From: Desulfarculus sp.
GTDB taxonomy: Bacteria; Desulfobacterota; Desulfarculia; Desulfarculales; Desulfarculaceae
Length of the DNA stretch: 64,000 bases
Assembly (NCBI GenBank): GCA_003605055.1
Contig: QZKP01000032.1
Location: 62,001 to 126,000, forward strand
Direction of reading: 5' to 3'
The notes beneath the pieces were generated by a model. That model worked only from the letters and a program-made list of their open reading frames with translations, was not told the origin of the DNA and did not search any database. Position 1 is the first letter of the stretch. Every line of letters starts with the position of its first letter. This document shows, in pieces, positions 32,250 to 41,580 of this stretch. The translations under genes were made by a program, and so were the position numbers.

Positions 32250-33886
32250 GCCTGCTTGGAGTTCTTATAGCGCAGCGCGGCCCGGATGAACTCCCTAAAC
32301 AGGGGGTGGGGGTCCATGGGGCGCGACTTGAACTCGGGGTGGAACTGGCAGCCCAGGAACCAGGGGTGCCCCCGCAGCTCCACGATCTCGGCCAACTGGC
32401 CGTCGGGGCTGGTGCCGCTGACCACCAGGCCCTCGTCGGCCAGGGCCTGCTTGTACTCGTTGTTGAACTCGTAGCGGTGGCGGTGCCGCTCGCTGATCTC
32501 TTCGGTCTTATAGGCCTTGTGGGCCAAGGTGCCCTCGATTAGCTTGCAGGGATAGGCGCCCAGGCGCATGGTGCCTCCCTTGTCGGTCAGCTCGTCCCGG
32601 CGCTCTATGCGCTGGGTGCGGAAGTCGAACCACTCGCGCATCAAGTATATCACCGGGTAGGGCGAGTTGGGGTCGATCTCCGAGGAATGGGCCTCGGGCC
32701 AGCCCAGCACGTTGCGGGCGAACTCGATCACGGCCATGTGCAGGCCGAAGCAGATGCCGAAGTAGGGTATCTGCTGCTCGCGGGCCAGGCGCACGGCCTT
32801 GATCTTGCCCTCCACCCCGCGGGAGCCGAATCCGCCGGGCACCAGGATGCCGTCCACCGGGCCGATGATGCCCGCGTCCTGGCGCTCCACCTCCTCGCTG
32901 TCCACGAACTTGATGTTGACCTTGGTGGTGTTGGCCACCCCGCCGTGGCTCAGGGCCTCGTTGAGGCTCTTGTAGGACTCGCGCAGGTCCACGTACTTGC
33001 CCACCATGGCGATGGTCACCTCGTGGGCCGGGTTCTTGATCTTGTAGACCAGGTCTTCCCAGTCGGTGAGCTGGGGGGCCCGGGTCCAGATGTTGAGCTT
33101 GCGGCATATCTGCTCGTCCAGGCCCTGTTCGTGGAACTTCAGCGGCACCTCGTAGATGCTCTCCACGTCCACGGCGGTGATGACCGCCTCGGGCTCCACG
33201 TTGCAGAACAGGGCGATCTTTTCCTTCAGGTGGCGGTCCAGGGGCCGCTCGGTGCGGCAGAGCAGGATGTCAGGCTGAATGCCCACCCGCCTGAGCTCGG
33301 ACACCGAGTGCTGGGTGGGCTTGGTCTTCAACTCGCCGGCGCTCTTGATGTAAGGCACCAGAGTCAGATGGATGTACAGGCAGTTTTCCTTGCCCACGTC
33401 GTTGCGGAACTGGCGGATGGCCTCCAGAAAGGGCAGGCTCTCGATGTCGCCCACCGTGCCGCCGATCTCCACTATGGCCAGGTCCGAGCCGTTGACCACG
33501 CTCTGGATGACCCGCTTTATTTCGTCGGTCACGTGCGGGATGATCTGCACGGTGCCGCCCAGGTAGTCGCCCCGGCGCTCCTTGCTGATCACGCTGAAGT
33601 AGATGGAGCCGGTGGTGTGGTTGCACTTCTTGGATATTTTGGCGTGGGTGAAGCGTTCGTAGTGCCCCATGTCCAGGTCGGTTTCGGCCCCATCGTCGGT
33701 GACGTAGACCTCGCCGTGCTGGAAGGGGTTCATGGTGCCGGGGTCCACGTTGACGTAGGGGTCCAGCTTTTGCAGGATCACGGTCAGCCCCCGGGCCTCC
33801 AACAGGGCCCCGATGGAGGCCGAGGCCAGTCCCTTGCCCAGGGAGGAGAGAACGCCGCCGGTGGTAAATATGAATTTGGGGGTCAT
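32246..33886 (-). CDS. pyrG: CTP synthase
   Basis: A 546-residue CTP synthase converting UTP to CTP with glutamine. The synthetase half has [13 protein letters not shown] and the Mg/ATP motifs. The GATase half has nucleophile Cys in [16 protein letters not shown] and a later His-Glu pair ([11 protein letters not shown]). The residue two after the Leu in the nucleophile loop is His where Gln is commonplace, a small variation. The ATG has AGGAG upstream. It is first of the pyrG-kdsA-kdsC unit. Confidence 0.95.
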   Translation of the reverse strand: MTPKFIFTTGGVLSSLGKGLASASIGALLEARGLTVILQKLDPYVNVDPGTMNPFQHGEVYVTDDGAETDLDMGHYERFTHAKISKKCNHTTGSIYFSVISKERRGDYLGGTVQIIPHVTDEIKRVIQSVVNGSDLAIVEIGGTVGDIESLPFLEAIRQFRNDVGKENCLYIHLTLVPYIKSAGELKTKPTQHSVSELRRVGIQPDILLCRTERPLDRHLKEKIALFCNVEPEAVITAVDVESIYEVPLKFHEQGLDEQICRKLNIWTRAPQLTDWEDLVYKIKNPAHEVTIAMVGKYVDLRESYKSLNEALSHGGVANTTKVNIKFVDSEEVERQDAGIIGPVDGILVPGGFGSRGVEGKIKAVRLAREQQIPYFGICFGLHMAVIEFARNVLGWPEAHSSEIDPNSPYPVIYLMREWFDFRTQRIERRDELTDKGGTMRLGAYPCKLIEGTLAHKAYKTEEISERHRHRYEFNNEYKQALADEGLVVSGTSPDGQLAEIVELRGHPWFLGCQFHPEFKSRPMDPHPLFREFIRAALRYKNSKQA

Positions 33887-33974
33887 TCCCTAGCTCCTGT
33901 GCCCTGCTAGGAGGCCGGTTCTGGTGCACCCAGCAACATGGTTTTGTTTTGGACCAACACCCTCCGATGCATAT

Positions 33975-34004
33975 AACTTACAGAGTTTGCGGGCCTATTG
34001 TCAA
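33975..34004 (-). promoter_or_regulatory. Putative pyrG-kdsA-kdsC promoter
   Basis: On the minus strand TTGACA (33999-34004) stands 18 bases from TAAGTT (33975-33980), giving a leader of about 85 bases to the pyrG ATG. The rest of the divergent gap to 34217 is AT-rich around 34020-34060 and carries no other feature I can name. Confidence 0.5.
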
Positions 34005-34217
34005 GTTGAGGAAAGCCTCAGGACGTGATGTTTTTTATTATTACTAAAATTAGTGCACTGAGTCCTTCGGCTATGGCCGGGAAGGGAGTTCCGCAATAAA
34101 CATGACCGATGGGTCAGATTAAATTTTTTCCCCGCCGCGGCTGCAAATTTGTTAAATCATAAATAAAGAGGTTCGTTTCCGATATCTTATGGTTGGTTCT
34201 GATCAGGAGTCGTGGCC

Positions 34218-34817
34218 GTGAGAGTAAGTAACCGCATGAGCCCCCAGCCCTGGACCATCGGACCCCGGGCCACAGTGCAGGAGGCCCTGGGCCTGATGCA
34301 GCAGCACGGGGTGCGCCATCTGCCGGTTCTGGAGCAGGGCCGCCTGGTGGGGTTGGTTACGGACATTGACCTGCGCACCGCCTACTTCCCTTCCTTGCTG
34401 GAGGACCTGACCGTGGCCGACGTGATGAAGCCCGACCCTCTGACCATCCAGGGTCAGGAGTCGGTGTATCAGGCGGCCCGGATCATCCACCAGCACCGCC
34501 TCACCGGCCTGCCGGTTATGGAGGGCGAGAAGCTGGTGGGCATGATCACCCTGGCCGACATACTCAAGGTGTTCGTGGCTTTGTTGGGCCTGCTGGAAGA
34601 CAGCAGCCGCCTGGACGTGGTCCTGCGCCCCGGCCCCGGCTCCCTGGAGGAGGTCTACGGCATCATCCGCAAGCAGGGCGGCGAGGTGGTAAGCGTGGCC
34701 CAGCTTTCCCAGGACCTGCCGCGCAGGGTCTACACCTTCCGCCTCAAGAAAATAGACCTGGAACCCATCGTAGCCGCCCTGGAGGCGGCTGGTCACGGCA
34801 CCCTGGATCTGGCGTGA
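34218..34817 (+). CDS. Tandem CBS-domain protein (AcuB-like) with ACT-like C-terminus
   Basis: A 199-residue cytosolic protein with two CBS domains. The first spans about 5-57 (MSPQPWTIGPRATVQEALGL ... HLPVLEQGRLVGLVTDIDL) and the second about 74-126 (MKPDPLTIQGQESVYQA ... GLPVMEGEKLVGMIT). The remaining 70 residues (VVLRPGPGSLEEVYGIIRK) have the pattern of an ACT-like ligand domain, as in AcuB proteins. It probably senses adenine nucleotides. The GTG at 34218 was chosen because AGGAG lies 8 bases ahead. The stop overlaps the larE GTG. Confidence 0.85.
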   Translation: MRVSNRMSPQPWTIGPRATVQEALGLMQQHGVRHLPVLEQGRLVGLVTDIDLRTAYFPSLLEDLTVADVMKPDPLTIQGQESVYQAARIIHQHRLTGLPVMEGEKLVGMITLADILKVFVALLGLLEDSSRLDVVLRPGPGSLEEVYGIIRKQGGEVVSVAQLSQDLPRRVYTFRLKKIDLEPIVAALEAAGHGTLDLA

Positions 34818-35665
34818 AGTACCTGGAGCAAAACCCCTCGCTTCCCGATTCCTTGGCCCGGCGCTGGCAGGCCCTGCTGCAGGACCTGGCCTCCCTGGGC
34901 TCGCTGATGGTGGCCTTCTCCGGCGGAGTGGACTCCAGCCTGCTCTTGGCGGCGGCGCGGAGGGCCCTGGGCGATAGAGTGCAGGCCGCTCTGTGCCTGG
35001 GGCCCCTGACCCCGCCCTGGGAAGTGCAGCGGGCCCGGGAGCTGGCCCGGGACCTGGGGGTGGTGCTGCACGAGCTGGACGCCTGCGAGCTGGACGACCA
35101 GGACATAGTGCGCAATGACTCGGAGCGCTGCTACTACTGCAAGCGGCTGCGCCTGGGCAAGCTCACGGAGTTCACCCGCGAGTTGGGCCTGGCCACGGTG
35201 GCCGACGGCGGCCAGATTGACGACGCCGACGACTTCCGGCCCGGCCACCGGGCGGTCAAGGAGCACGGGGTGATCAGCCCCCTGGCCAAGGCCGACCTGG
35301 GCAAGGAGGATGTGCGTGTCATCAGCCGGGCCCTGGGCCTGCCCACGGCCGAGCTGCCGCCCGCAGCCTGCTTTGCCTCGCGGGTGCCCTGGGGCACGGC
35401 CCTGAGCCCGGAGAACCTCGACCGCGTGGGCCGGGCCGAGGCCGCCCTGCGCGAGATCCTGGGCGGGCAGTTCCGGGTGCGCGACCACCACCCCCTGGCC
35501 CGGCTGGAGCTGCCGCCCGGGGAGTTCGGGCGAGCCTTGGCCGAGCCCCTGCGCTCGCGCCTGGTGCAGGCGGTCAAGGACGCGGGCTACGAGTACGTGG
35601 TGCTGGACCTGGAAGGATACCGGGCCGGGGGCGGGCAGAAGGTGCCGGAGGAAAAAACGGCCTGA
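34814..35665 (+). CDS. larE: LarE-type ATP-dependent sulfur transferase
   Basis: A 283-residue LarE-family protein, which adenylates and then thiolates the pyridinium dicarboxylate precursor of the nickel-pincer (NPN) cofactor of lactate racemase. The PP-loop is FSGGVDSS. Cysteines occur at 106 and 109 (RCYYCK) and 186 (AACFASR). Cys186 matches the sacrificial sulfur donor of Lactobacillus LarE, and the added CxxC pair matches the three-Cys enzymes reported to hold an Fe-S cluster. No larA, larB or larC is adjacent; the partner is a CBS protein sharing a GTGA overlap. Confidence 0.88.
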   Translation: MKYLEQNPSLPDSLARRWQALLQDLASLGSLMVAFSGGVDSSLLLAAARRALGDRVQAALCLGPLTPPWEVQRARELARDLGVVLHELDACELDDQDIVRNDSERCYYCKRLRLGKLTEFTRELGLATVADGGQIDDADDFRPGHRAVKEHGVISPLAKADLGKEDVRVISRALGLPTAELPPAACFASRVPWGTALSPENLDRVGRAEAALREILGGQFRVRDHHPLARLELPPGEFGRALAEPLRSRLVQAVKDAGYEYVVLDLEGYRAGGGQKVPEEKTA

Positions 35666-35721
35666 CGGACCTAGCAGAGCCAGCCTATACGCCGCCCACC
35701 TGGATGCGCCCAGGGGCGGCG

Positions 35722-35886
35722 CTAGCTTTTCTTGGCGGTGATGGCCGTGAAGCCGCTGATCTGCTGCCGCACCTTCTTGCTCTTGCACTTGGGGCAGGCC
35801 GGCTTTTTGCGGCCGTGCTCGCTGATGCTCATGCTCAGGCTGAACTTCTTGCGGCACTCCTGACATTGATACTCGTAGATCGGCAT
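35722..35886 (-). CDS. FmdB-type zinc ribbon protein, 54 residues
   Basis: A 54-residue protein starting MPIYEYQCQECRKKFSLSMS, with a second pair in ACPKCKSK, so four Cys form a zinc ribbon of the FmdB/'regulatory protein' family. The beginning Met-Pro-[IL]-Tyr-Glu-Tyr is the family hallmark. The C-terminal TAITAKKS is basic. Function in the family is uncertain (early proposals were regulation of formamidase). It sits between larE and glgA, on the opposite strand to larE. A second FmdB protein occurs at 42136. Confidence 0.85.
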   Translation of the reverse strand: MPIYEYQCQECRKKFSLSMSISEHGRKKPACPKCKSKKVRQQISGFTAITAKKS

Positions 35887-35966
35887 GGCCTCATCTCTCC
35901 ATGCATGTGGCGCCTACTTCCACTATTGCCAAAAAGGCCCCTGCCTGGCAAGCCCCCCGCCGGGGC

Positions 35967-37451
35967 TCAGGCCCGCTTGCGGGTTTTCAACCGGCGGTAG
36001 AGCGCGGCATAGGCCCGGGCGCTGACCCCCCAGGAGAAGTCCTGGGCCATGGCGTTGGCCATCAACCGGCGCCACTGCCGGGGCTGGGCCCAGACCCCCA
36101 GGGCCTGCTCCAGGGCGGCCAGCAGGGGCACCACGGCATAGGGCGCGAAGACAAAGCCCGTGCCTTGGCCGCTGGCCGGGTCAAAGGGCGTGACCGTGTC
36201 CTTGAGCCCGCCGGTGGCATGCACCAGGGGCGCGGCGCCGTAGCGCATGGCGTACATCTGATTCAGGCCGCAGGGCTCAAAGGAGCTGGGCATGAGCATG
36301 ATGTCGCAGCCGCCCTGCATGAGGTGGGCCAGGGGCTCGCTGTAAGTGAGCTTCAGGCCCACCCGGCCGGGGTGGCCGCGGGCCAGGTCCATCAGGGCCT
36401 GCTCGGACCAAGGCGCGCCAGTGCCCAGCACCAGCAGGCGCAGGCCGCGGGCCAGCATGGCCGGGGCCGCCATCAGGATAAGACTCAGGCCCTTCTGCTC
36501 GGTGAGCCGGCCCACGAAGCCCAGGATGGGCGTGTCCTCTGGGGCCGGCGGCAGTTCGAAGGCCTCCAGCAGCCCCTGGCGGCAGAGGGTCCTGCCCGAC
36601 AGGTCGGCCGCCGAGTAGGTCGCCGGCAGATGCGGATCGTTCTCCGGAGACCACACCGCGTAGTCCGCGCCGTTGAGGATGCCGTACAGGTCCTTCTCGC
36701 GCGTCCGCAACACCCCGTCCAGACCCATGCCGCCGGCCGGGGTCTGTATCTCCTGGGCGTAACTGGGGCTCACGGTGCTGAGGGCGTCGGCGCTGACCAG
36801 GCCGGCCTTCAGGAAAGATACGTCGCCCCACAGTTCGGCGCCGGCCATGGTGTCCAATGAGGCCGGCAGGCCGGTGACCCGGAACAGGTCCCGCCGGAAG
36901 CGGCCCTGAAAGGCCAGGTTGTGGATGGTGAGCAGGGAGGCGGCGTCTTGCAGGGGGCCCAGATCAAAGGGACGGGTGGCCATATAAGCGGGCAGCAGGG
37001 CGGTCTGCCAGTCGTGCACGTGCACCACGTCCACGGGCTGGCCCAGGGCCCGGGCCAGCTCCACCGCGCCCCGGCAGAGAAAGGTGAATCGCAGGGCGTT
37101 GTCCGGGTAGTCGCCTTGAGACCCGCCGTAGAGCGCGGCCCGGCCGAACATGTCCTCGTTGGCCAGCAGGTACAGCGGGCAGCCGTCCAGGTCTCCCCGC
37201 CACACCCGGCTGGCGATTCTCCAGCCGGCCAGGGGCACGGAAAGGCCCAGGCTGGTGGGCCGCAGGCCATGGGCCTGGCGGTCCACGGAACGGTACAAGG
37301 GCATTACCGCAGTCACCTTCAGCCCTAGTCCGGCCAGGGCCGGCGGCAGGCTGCCGCAGACCTGGCCCAGGCCGCCGGTCTGGGCCAGGGGGGAGACCTC
37401 GGAGGAGACCAGGAATATGTTCAACGGCGTATCTACCTGGGTATCCTGCAC
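35967..37451 (-). CDS. glgA: Glycogen synthase GlgA (GT5)
   Basis: A 494-residue GT5 glycogen synthase transferring glucose from ADP-glucose (or UDP-glucose) to alpha-1,4-glucan. The N-terminal sugar-nucleotide loop reads PLAQTGGLGQV; the usual Lys of K-[TV]-G-G-L is Gln24. C-terminal features are intact: FVGRLTEQKGLSL, SSFEPCGLNQMYAMRYG (E-x7-E-type acceptor site) and HATGGLKDTV. The GTG at 37451 has GGAG six bases upstream. A TTGACA box stands at 37477-37482 on this strand without a clear -10. No other glycogen gene is next to it. Confidence 0.9.
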   Translation of the reverse strand: MQDTQVDTPLNIFLVSSEVSPLAQTGGLGQVCGSLPPALAGLGLKVTAVMPLYRSVDRQAHGLRPTSLGLSVPLAGWRIASRVWRGDLDGCPLYLLANEDMFGRAALYGGSQGDYPDNALRFTFLCRGAVELARALGQPVDVVHVHDWQTALLPAYMATRPFDLGPLQDAASLLTIHNLAFQGRFRRDLFRVTGLPASLDTMAGAELWGDVSFLKAGLVSADALSTVSPSYAQEIQTPAGGMGLDGVLRTREKDLYGILNGADYAVWSPENDPHLPATYSAADLSGRTLCRQGLLEAFELPPAPEDTPILGFVGRLTEQKGLSLILMAAPAMLARGLRLLVLGTGAPWSEQALMDLARGHPGRVGLKLTYSEPLAHLMQGGCDIMLMPSSFEPCGLNQMYAMRYGAAPLVHATGGLKDTVTPFDPASGQGTGFVFAPYAVVPLLAALEQALGVWAQPRQWRRLMANAMAQDFSWGVSARAYAALYRRLKTRKRA

Positions 37452-37610
37452 AATTGACTCCGCACCAAGCCGTGATTGTCAAGTATAGGCCCTAGCCCAG
37501 GCGGGCTCAATGCCGGGACGGGTAAAAAAAAATTGCAACCGGGCCGCAATGGGGCATAAAATTTAGAAACAAGGTCCGCCTTTAGCAAAACTCTGGGGGA
37601 GGGGTGTGCT

Positions 37611-38006
37611 ATGAGGTTGTGGCCTTGGAAAAACGAACGGCGATATTTCAAACGGCTGGACACCGATCTGCCAGCCGTTTTTTGCGTGTATGACGCTGGC
37701 CAGCACCGGCTCACCCCGCCGCAGGAGGCCCGCGTGATCAACCTGACCCACGAAGGCTGTTGTCTCACCCTGAATCACCTTTATCTGGAGGGCTTCCACC
37801 TGGCCCGCTGCCTGGAGGAGCCCGCCACCTATCCCTTGGAGCTGACCATGCGCCCCCCGGACAGCGGGGTGTGGCGGGTCCAGGCCAACGTGCGCTGGAT
37901 AAACCGGGATCTTTCCCTGCCCGGCGGTGAGTTTCACGTGGGGTTGGCCTTCCCGCCGGGCAAGCAATTGAGCCGCGGTTGGCGCCGCCTGGTGGCGGTC
38001 AAGTGA
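37611..38006 (+). CDS. PilZ-domain-like protein
   Basis: A 131-residue protein resembling a stand-alone PilZ domain. It has the N-terminal basic motif (RRYFKRLD for RxxxR) and NLTHEGCCL where [DN]-x-[ST]-x-x-G is expected. A final beta segment (WRVQANVRWINRD ... FHVGLAF) is also typical. PilZ proteins bind cyclic di-GMP and signal motility or surface functions. The binding motif is only partially conserved, so ligand binding is uncertain. The gene stands alone, divergent from glgA, with a weak promoter (TTGCAA ... CATAAA) at about 37534-37561. Confidence 0.7.
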   Translation: MRLWPWKNERRYFKRLDTDLPAVFCVYDAGQHRLTPPQEARVINLTHEGCCLTLNHLYLEGFHLARCLEEPATYPLELTMRPPDSGVWRVQANVRWINRDLSLPGGEFHVGLAFPPGKQLSRGWRRLVAVK

Positions 38007-38038
38007 CCCTGGCCCAGCGCAGGGCCCAGCGCTAAAGC

Positions 38039-38785
38039 TCAATCCTCTCCGTCTAATTCTCCCAGGCCCCGGTCCCGGGAGCCCCGCACCGCCTGTACCA
38101 GAGGCAGGTCCGCCAGCCGCGGCGGCAGGTTCGCCAGGCCGGCGCGAGGCCGCAGCGGCTGCTCGACGCTCAAGGTCTCCTGGGGAGTGACGATCAGGTC
38201 GGCTCCCAGGTCCCAGGCCTGGGCCGGCAGCTTTGCCAGCACCTGCTCCGGCGCGGCCAGCACCGCCAGCGGGGTGTCCTCTTGCACCGCCCCCAGTTCC
38301 TGGAGCAGGGCGTAGGTCACGTCCAACAGCCCGCGGCCGTCGCCCAGGGTGCGGCCCTGTTGGTCCACGGCCAGCACTGCCCCCACCAGCAGGTCCACCC
38401 GGCCTAAACGGGCCCGGGGGAAGCGCAGCGGCCGGCCGGCCGGCAGCAAAGACCCGCCGCGCAGCAGGCGGCTGCGCTGGGCCACGGGCGTCTGCTCGGC
38501 CAGGAGGCGCACCAGCCCCTGCTTGAGGCCGGGGGTGGCCGCGATGAGCGTCTTGTGATCGGCCAGGGCGTTGATCCGCGCCTGCAACAGGACCGGATCG
38601 GACATCACCAGGATCACCTGAGCCCTGCGCCAGGCCGGCAGGCGGCGCAGGCGCTCGGCCGCCTTGCCCGCCCCCGGGAACAGGGGAGGGCGGCCGGGCG
38701 CGCCGGACTGGGCCCAAAGCTGGGCCCAGCGGCGGGCCAACTCCTGACGCTGGCCCTCTTTCTCTGGCGCTGCTTCGCCGGGCAC
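38039..38785 (-). CDS. 5-formyltetrahydrofolate cyclo-ligase family (MTHFSD-like) protein
   Basis: A 248-residue protein whose middle and C-terminal parts match the family of 5-formyl-THF cyclo-ligase relatives resembling vertebrate MTHFSD. Key stretches are FPGAGKAAERLRRLPAW, LLVGAVLAVDQQGRTLGDG, GLLDVTYALLQELG, and DLGADLIVTPQETL. The catalytic-type GRGxGYYD loop is replaced by GDGRGLLDVTYA, so catalysis is doubtful. The GTG start (38785) lies 5 bases after the stop of the large gene upstream, so the pair is probably co-expressed. A longer open frame through that gene in another phase is an artefact. Confidence 0.75.
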   Translation of the reverse strand: MPGEAAPEKEGQRQELARRWAQLWAQSGAPGRPPLFPGAGKAAERLRRLPAWRRAQVILVMSDPVLLQARINALADHKTLIAATPGLKQGLVRLLAEQTPVAQRSRLLRGGSLLPAGRPLRFPRARLGRVDLLVGAVLAVDQQGRTLGDGRGLLDVTYALLQELGAVQEDTPLAVLAAPEQVLAKLPAQAWDLGADLIVTPQETLSVEQPLRPRAGLANLPPRLADLPLVQAVRGSRDRGLGELDGED

Positions 38786-38790
38786 CGGGC

Positions 38791-41421
38791 TCAGCGCTCC
38801 AGCAGCTTGCCCTGGGAGCGGGCCGCGGGCAGGGCCTGCTGGAACTGCTCCTGGGGACTGGCCTGAGCCGCGGCGGCCTTGAGCAACTCCGCCTCCCGGG
38901 GCGGCAGGCCCTGGGCGGCTTTGAGCAGCTCGGTGCTGCTGGGGCGCGGGTTCTTGAACAGCACCAGGCGTCCGTCGTCCAGAGGAGCGGCCAGCCGCCA
39001 GGAGGTGAGCTGGGCCCGGGGGCCGGACTGGGCCTGCAGGTCGAACACCAGCCGGTGGCGGTAGTAGCGGGCCTGGGTGCCGCTGCCGCTTACCGCGATG
39101 CCCTGGGCCACCCGGCCGCCCTCGCTGAGCTGGTAGCGGCCGAAGAAGTGGGGCCCCTCCAGGTTGGCGTAGTACCAGAACATGTGCAGTTCCTGGCCCC
39201 GGCGCTCCAGGAAGAAGCGGCCCCAGCCCTCGCCCCGCCAGGAGCCGCCCCAGGTGTAGAGCACCGGCCGGGCCAGGGCCGGCTCCTGGGCCGGGAGCAC
39301 ATAGCCCACGGTATGGGGTTGCACGTAGCCGTCGCGGCCGGCCGCCTCCAGTTGATCCTGGCGGCTGGTGTAGAGCGTGTCCGGTCGGGAGCCTCCGCGC
39401 AGGGGTTCGGGGAAGTCGGCCTTGAGGCCCCACAGAGGCGCGGCCCCGGCCTGGGCCTGGGGCTTCACGTAGCCCATCAGGCCCAGGGCCCGGCAGCCCG
39501 GGGGCACGTTGGCGTCGGTCTGCAGGATGGTGTAGCCGCGGTTGTGCAGGAAGCCCCACAGGGCCTTGAGACCCGGCTGTTCCTGGGTCCACAGGCGGGC
39601 CACCGGCCCCTGGTGGATGAAGCCTTGGGCCTCCCAGGCCCGCTGGGCGGCCGCGTCGGCGGCGTAGGCGTGCAGCAGCCGGCCGGGATGCCACAGCCGC
39701 ACCAGGGTATGCGTGGCCGGCCGCTGGCTCTGGGCGGTCTGCTGCAGGGCCGGCTGGGCTTCGCCCGGGGACAGGGTCAGCTGGGGCGGCTCGGGCGCGT
39801 TGGGGTCCGGCGCCACGGCCCAGAGCTGCACCCCCTGCACCTGGCCGGCGAAGCTGCGGTTGGGCCAGCGGCTGCCGCCGATCAAATAGGGCGCGGCCGA
39901 GCCGGTCCAGCCCTGGGGCAGGGGCGCGCTGGCCACCTCCTGGCCGTCCAGGTTGAGCCGGGCCTGGCCGCCGGCGTCATAGAACAGCCAGGCGCGGTGC
40001 TGCTCCTGAGGGCGCACCGGCGTCTCCGAGCGCAGGAGCACCTGCCCCTGCGTGGTGTCTATGCGTGCGCCCAAGCGGCCCTGAGGGTCCAGGAACAGCT
40101 CCAGGGCCCGGCCGTAGCCCCCGCGGGAGAACAAGGCCTGCTCCCGGGGCGGGCCCTGGGGCTGCCAGGTGAACACCACCCGCACCGCGCCCGAGCGGGT
40201 GTCGGGCACGCCGGGCCGGCCGGGGACCACCTGGGGCCAGCCGCCCTGGGCCTGGGCCGCGGCGGCCTGTTGCAGGTCCACGCGCTGCAACAGGTAGGTT
40301 TCAGGCTGTTGCTGCTGGGGGCGCGGCCGGCCCTGGGGCCACCACAGGGCGGTCACCTGCATGCGCTCCGGGCCCAACAGCTTGAAGCTCAGCACCGCCT
40401 GGTTGCCGCAGCACTGGCCGGGTTGGTCCTGGGCCGTGCCTTCCAGGGTATCCGAGCCGGCGGGCAGGGCCCGGCCCCGGGCCAGGTAGCGGGGCTGGGC
40501 CAGGGAGCCGCCATAGGCCGTGAAGGAGAAGCCGGCCTCGGAGCCGCTTATCTTGAAGAAGTCGCCGCCGGTGCGGGTGTCCACCCACACCCCGCTGAGC
40601 CGGCCGCCGTCGTCCAACTGCGGCCCGGGCGGGTTGGCCGGCAGGGCGGCGCGCACCAGCATCATCTGCCCCTGGCCCAGGGTGGAGCGGAAGGGCCCCA
40701 CCAGGGCCAGGCCGCCCGACTCCTCGCGCAACTGGGCGTCCAGGGCGAAGTTGGCCGCCGGGTCCGCGTACTCCAGGCGGGCCCCGCTGGCCTGGGGGGT
40801 GAGGGCCGCGTGGCCGGGATGGCCCTGCCAGAGGCCCTGCAGGCCGTCGCCCAGGGGCTTGAACTCCATCAGGCCCTCGCTGAGATCCGCCGGCGCGCCC
40901 TGGGGCAAGAGATCCGTGTACCAGTAGGCCAGGCGCCAGACCCCGGCCAGGCGCTGGGCGGGCTGCACCACCGGCAGGCCGGCTACCCGCCGGAAGACCT
41001 GATTGGGGTCCACCGGCCAAGCCGCCTGCTCCAGGCTGGGGGCGAAGCGCAGGAAGCGGAAGGCCTCGGCGTCCACCACCTCCAGCTCTTGGCGGCCGCG
41101 GCCCGGACAGCAGGAGCCGGGCAGGGACTGCCAGGCGCCGGTCAGGCGCCGGCCCCGCTGCCCGGGCACCAGGCGGCTGAGATAGGCGAAGCCGCCGGCC
41201 GGCGGCGTGGTGCCATCCCCCTGCCAGAAGCGCATCAAAAGGGAGCCGTCGTTTTGCAGGCTGATCAGGGCCGTGGCCGTGGCGGGCACGGGCTGGTAAA
41301 TGCCCGGCAGCAGCGGCGTTCTGTCCTGGGGCCAGGCTGCGGAGACCGCCAGGAGCAGGGCCAGCAAGGCCGTAATCAAGATGCAAAGGCAAGGGCCGAG
41401 GCGGGGCTTAGAGGAGCGCAT
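38791..41421 (-). CDS. Large exported protein with LamG-like and DUF5648-like domains
   Basis: An 876-residue protein with a signal peptide (LCILITALLALLLAVSAAW). The first 420 residues are beta-rich with repeats of a 'LxGxWxx...' type. A concanavalin A-like (LamG) domain follows at about 420-545 (LFSRGGYGRALELFLDP ... YLIGGSRWPNRSFAGQV). A DUF5648-like block at about 595-715 (HTLVRLWHPGRLLHAYA, GFIHQGPVARLW) precedes a last beta region. Such modules suggest a surface or periplasmic glycan/ligand-binding protein. No catalytic residues can be named. It is an operon partner of the folate cyclo-ligase-like gene. Confidence 0.65.
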   Translation of the reverse strand: MRSSKPRLGPCLCILITALLALLLAVSAAWPQDRTPLLPGIYQPVPATATALISLQNDGSLLMRFWQGDGTTPPAGGFAYLSRLVPGQRGRRLTGAWQSLPGSCCPGRGRQELEVVDAEAFRFLRFAPSLEQAAWPVDPNQVFRRVAGLPVVQPAQRLAGVWRLAYWYTDLLPQGAPADLSEGLMEFKPLGDGLQGLWQGHPGHAALTPQASGARLEYADPAANFALDAQLREESGGLALVGPFRSTLGQGQMMLVRAALPANPPGPQLDDGGRLSGVWVDTRTGGDFFKISGSEAGFSFTAYGGSLAQPRYLARGRALPAGSDTLEGTAQDQPGQCCGNQAVLSFKLLGPERMQVTALWWPQGRPRPQQQQPETYLLQRVDLQQAAAAQAQGGWPQVVPGRPGVPDTRSGAVRVVFTWQPQGPPREQALFSRGGYGRALELFLDPQGRLGARIDTTQGQVLLRSETPVRPQEQHRAWLFYDAGGQARLNLDGQEVASAPLPQGWTGSAAPYLIGGSRWPNRSFAGQVQGVQLWAVAPDPNAPEPPQLTLSPGEAQPALQQTAQSQRPATHTLVRLWHPGRLLHAYAADAAAQRAWEAQGFIHQGPVARLWTQEQPGLKALWGFLHNRGYTILQTDANVPPGCRALGLMGYVKPQAQAGAAPLWGLKADFPEPLRGGSRPDTLYTSRQDQLEAAGRDGYVQPHTVGYVLPAQEPALARPVLYTWGGSWRGEGWGRFFLERRGQELHMFWYYANLEGPHFFGRYQLSEGGRVAQGIAVSGSGTQARYYRHRLVFDLQAQSGPRAQLTSWRLAAPLDDGRLVLFKNPRPSSTELLKAAQGLPPREAELLKAAAAQASPQEQFQQALPAARSQGKLLER

Positions 41422-41580
41422 GGCAAATCCATCGTCTTCTCAGAGGGTTAATTGCACACATTTTGGCCGCTGCAACCCCGCTTGTCAATGCCGCCCGCGC
41501 AGGGGGCAAAGTGCCAGAAAAGGGTTGCCAGGCGCGAGGCGGGTGATTATATTCCGCTCTAAGGTCAAAAGGGGCGGTGT

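Noticed and set aside
33905-33970. A 21-codon frame in the pyrG leader
   Set aside because: No ribosome-binding site and no amino-acid run or alternative hairpin arms, unlike the aminotransferase leader.
35691-35735. GCCGCCC/GGGCGGC hairpin after larE as a terminator
   Set aside because: The stem is real but the following tract (GCTAGCTTTTC) is weak and overlaps the end of the FmdB gene; not scored as a terminator.
38786-39694. Upstream extension of the cyclo-ligase frame (551 codons in all)
   Set aside because: The extension is out of phase with, and opposite in quality to, the large LamG gene; recognisable protein starts only after the GTG at 38785.
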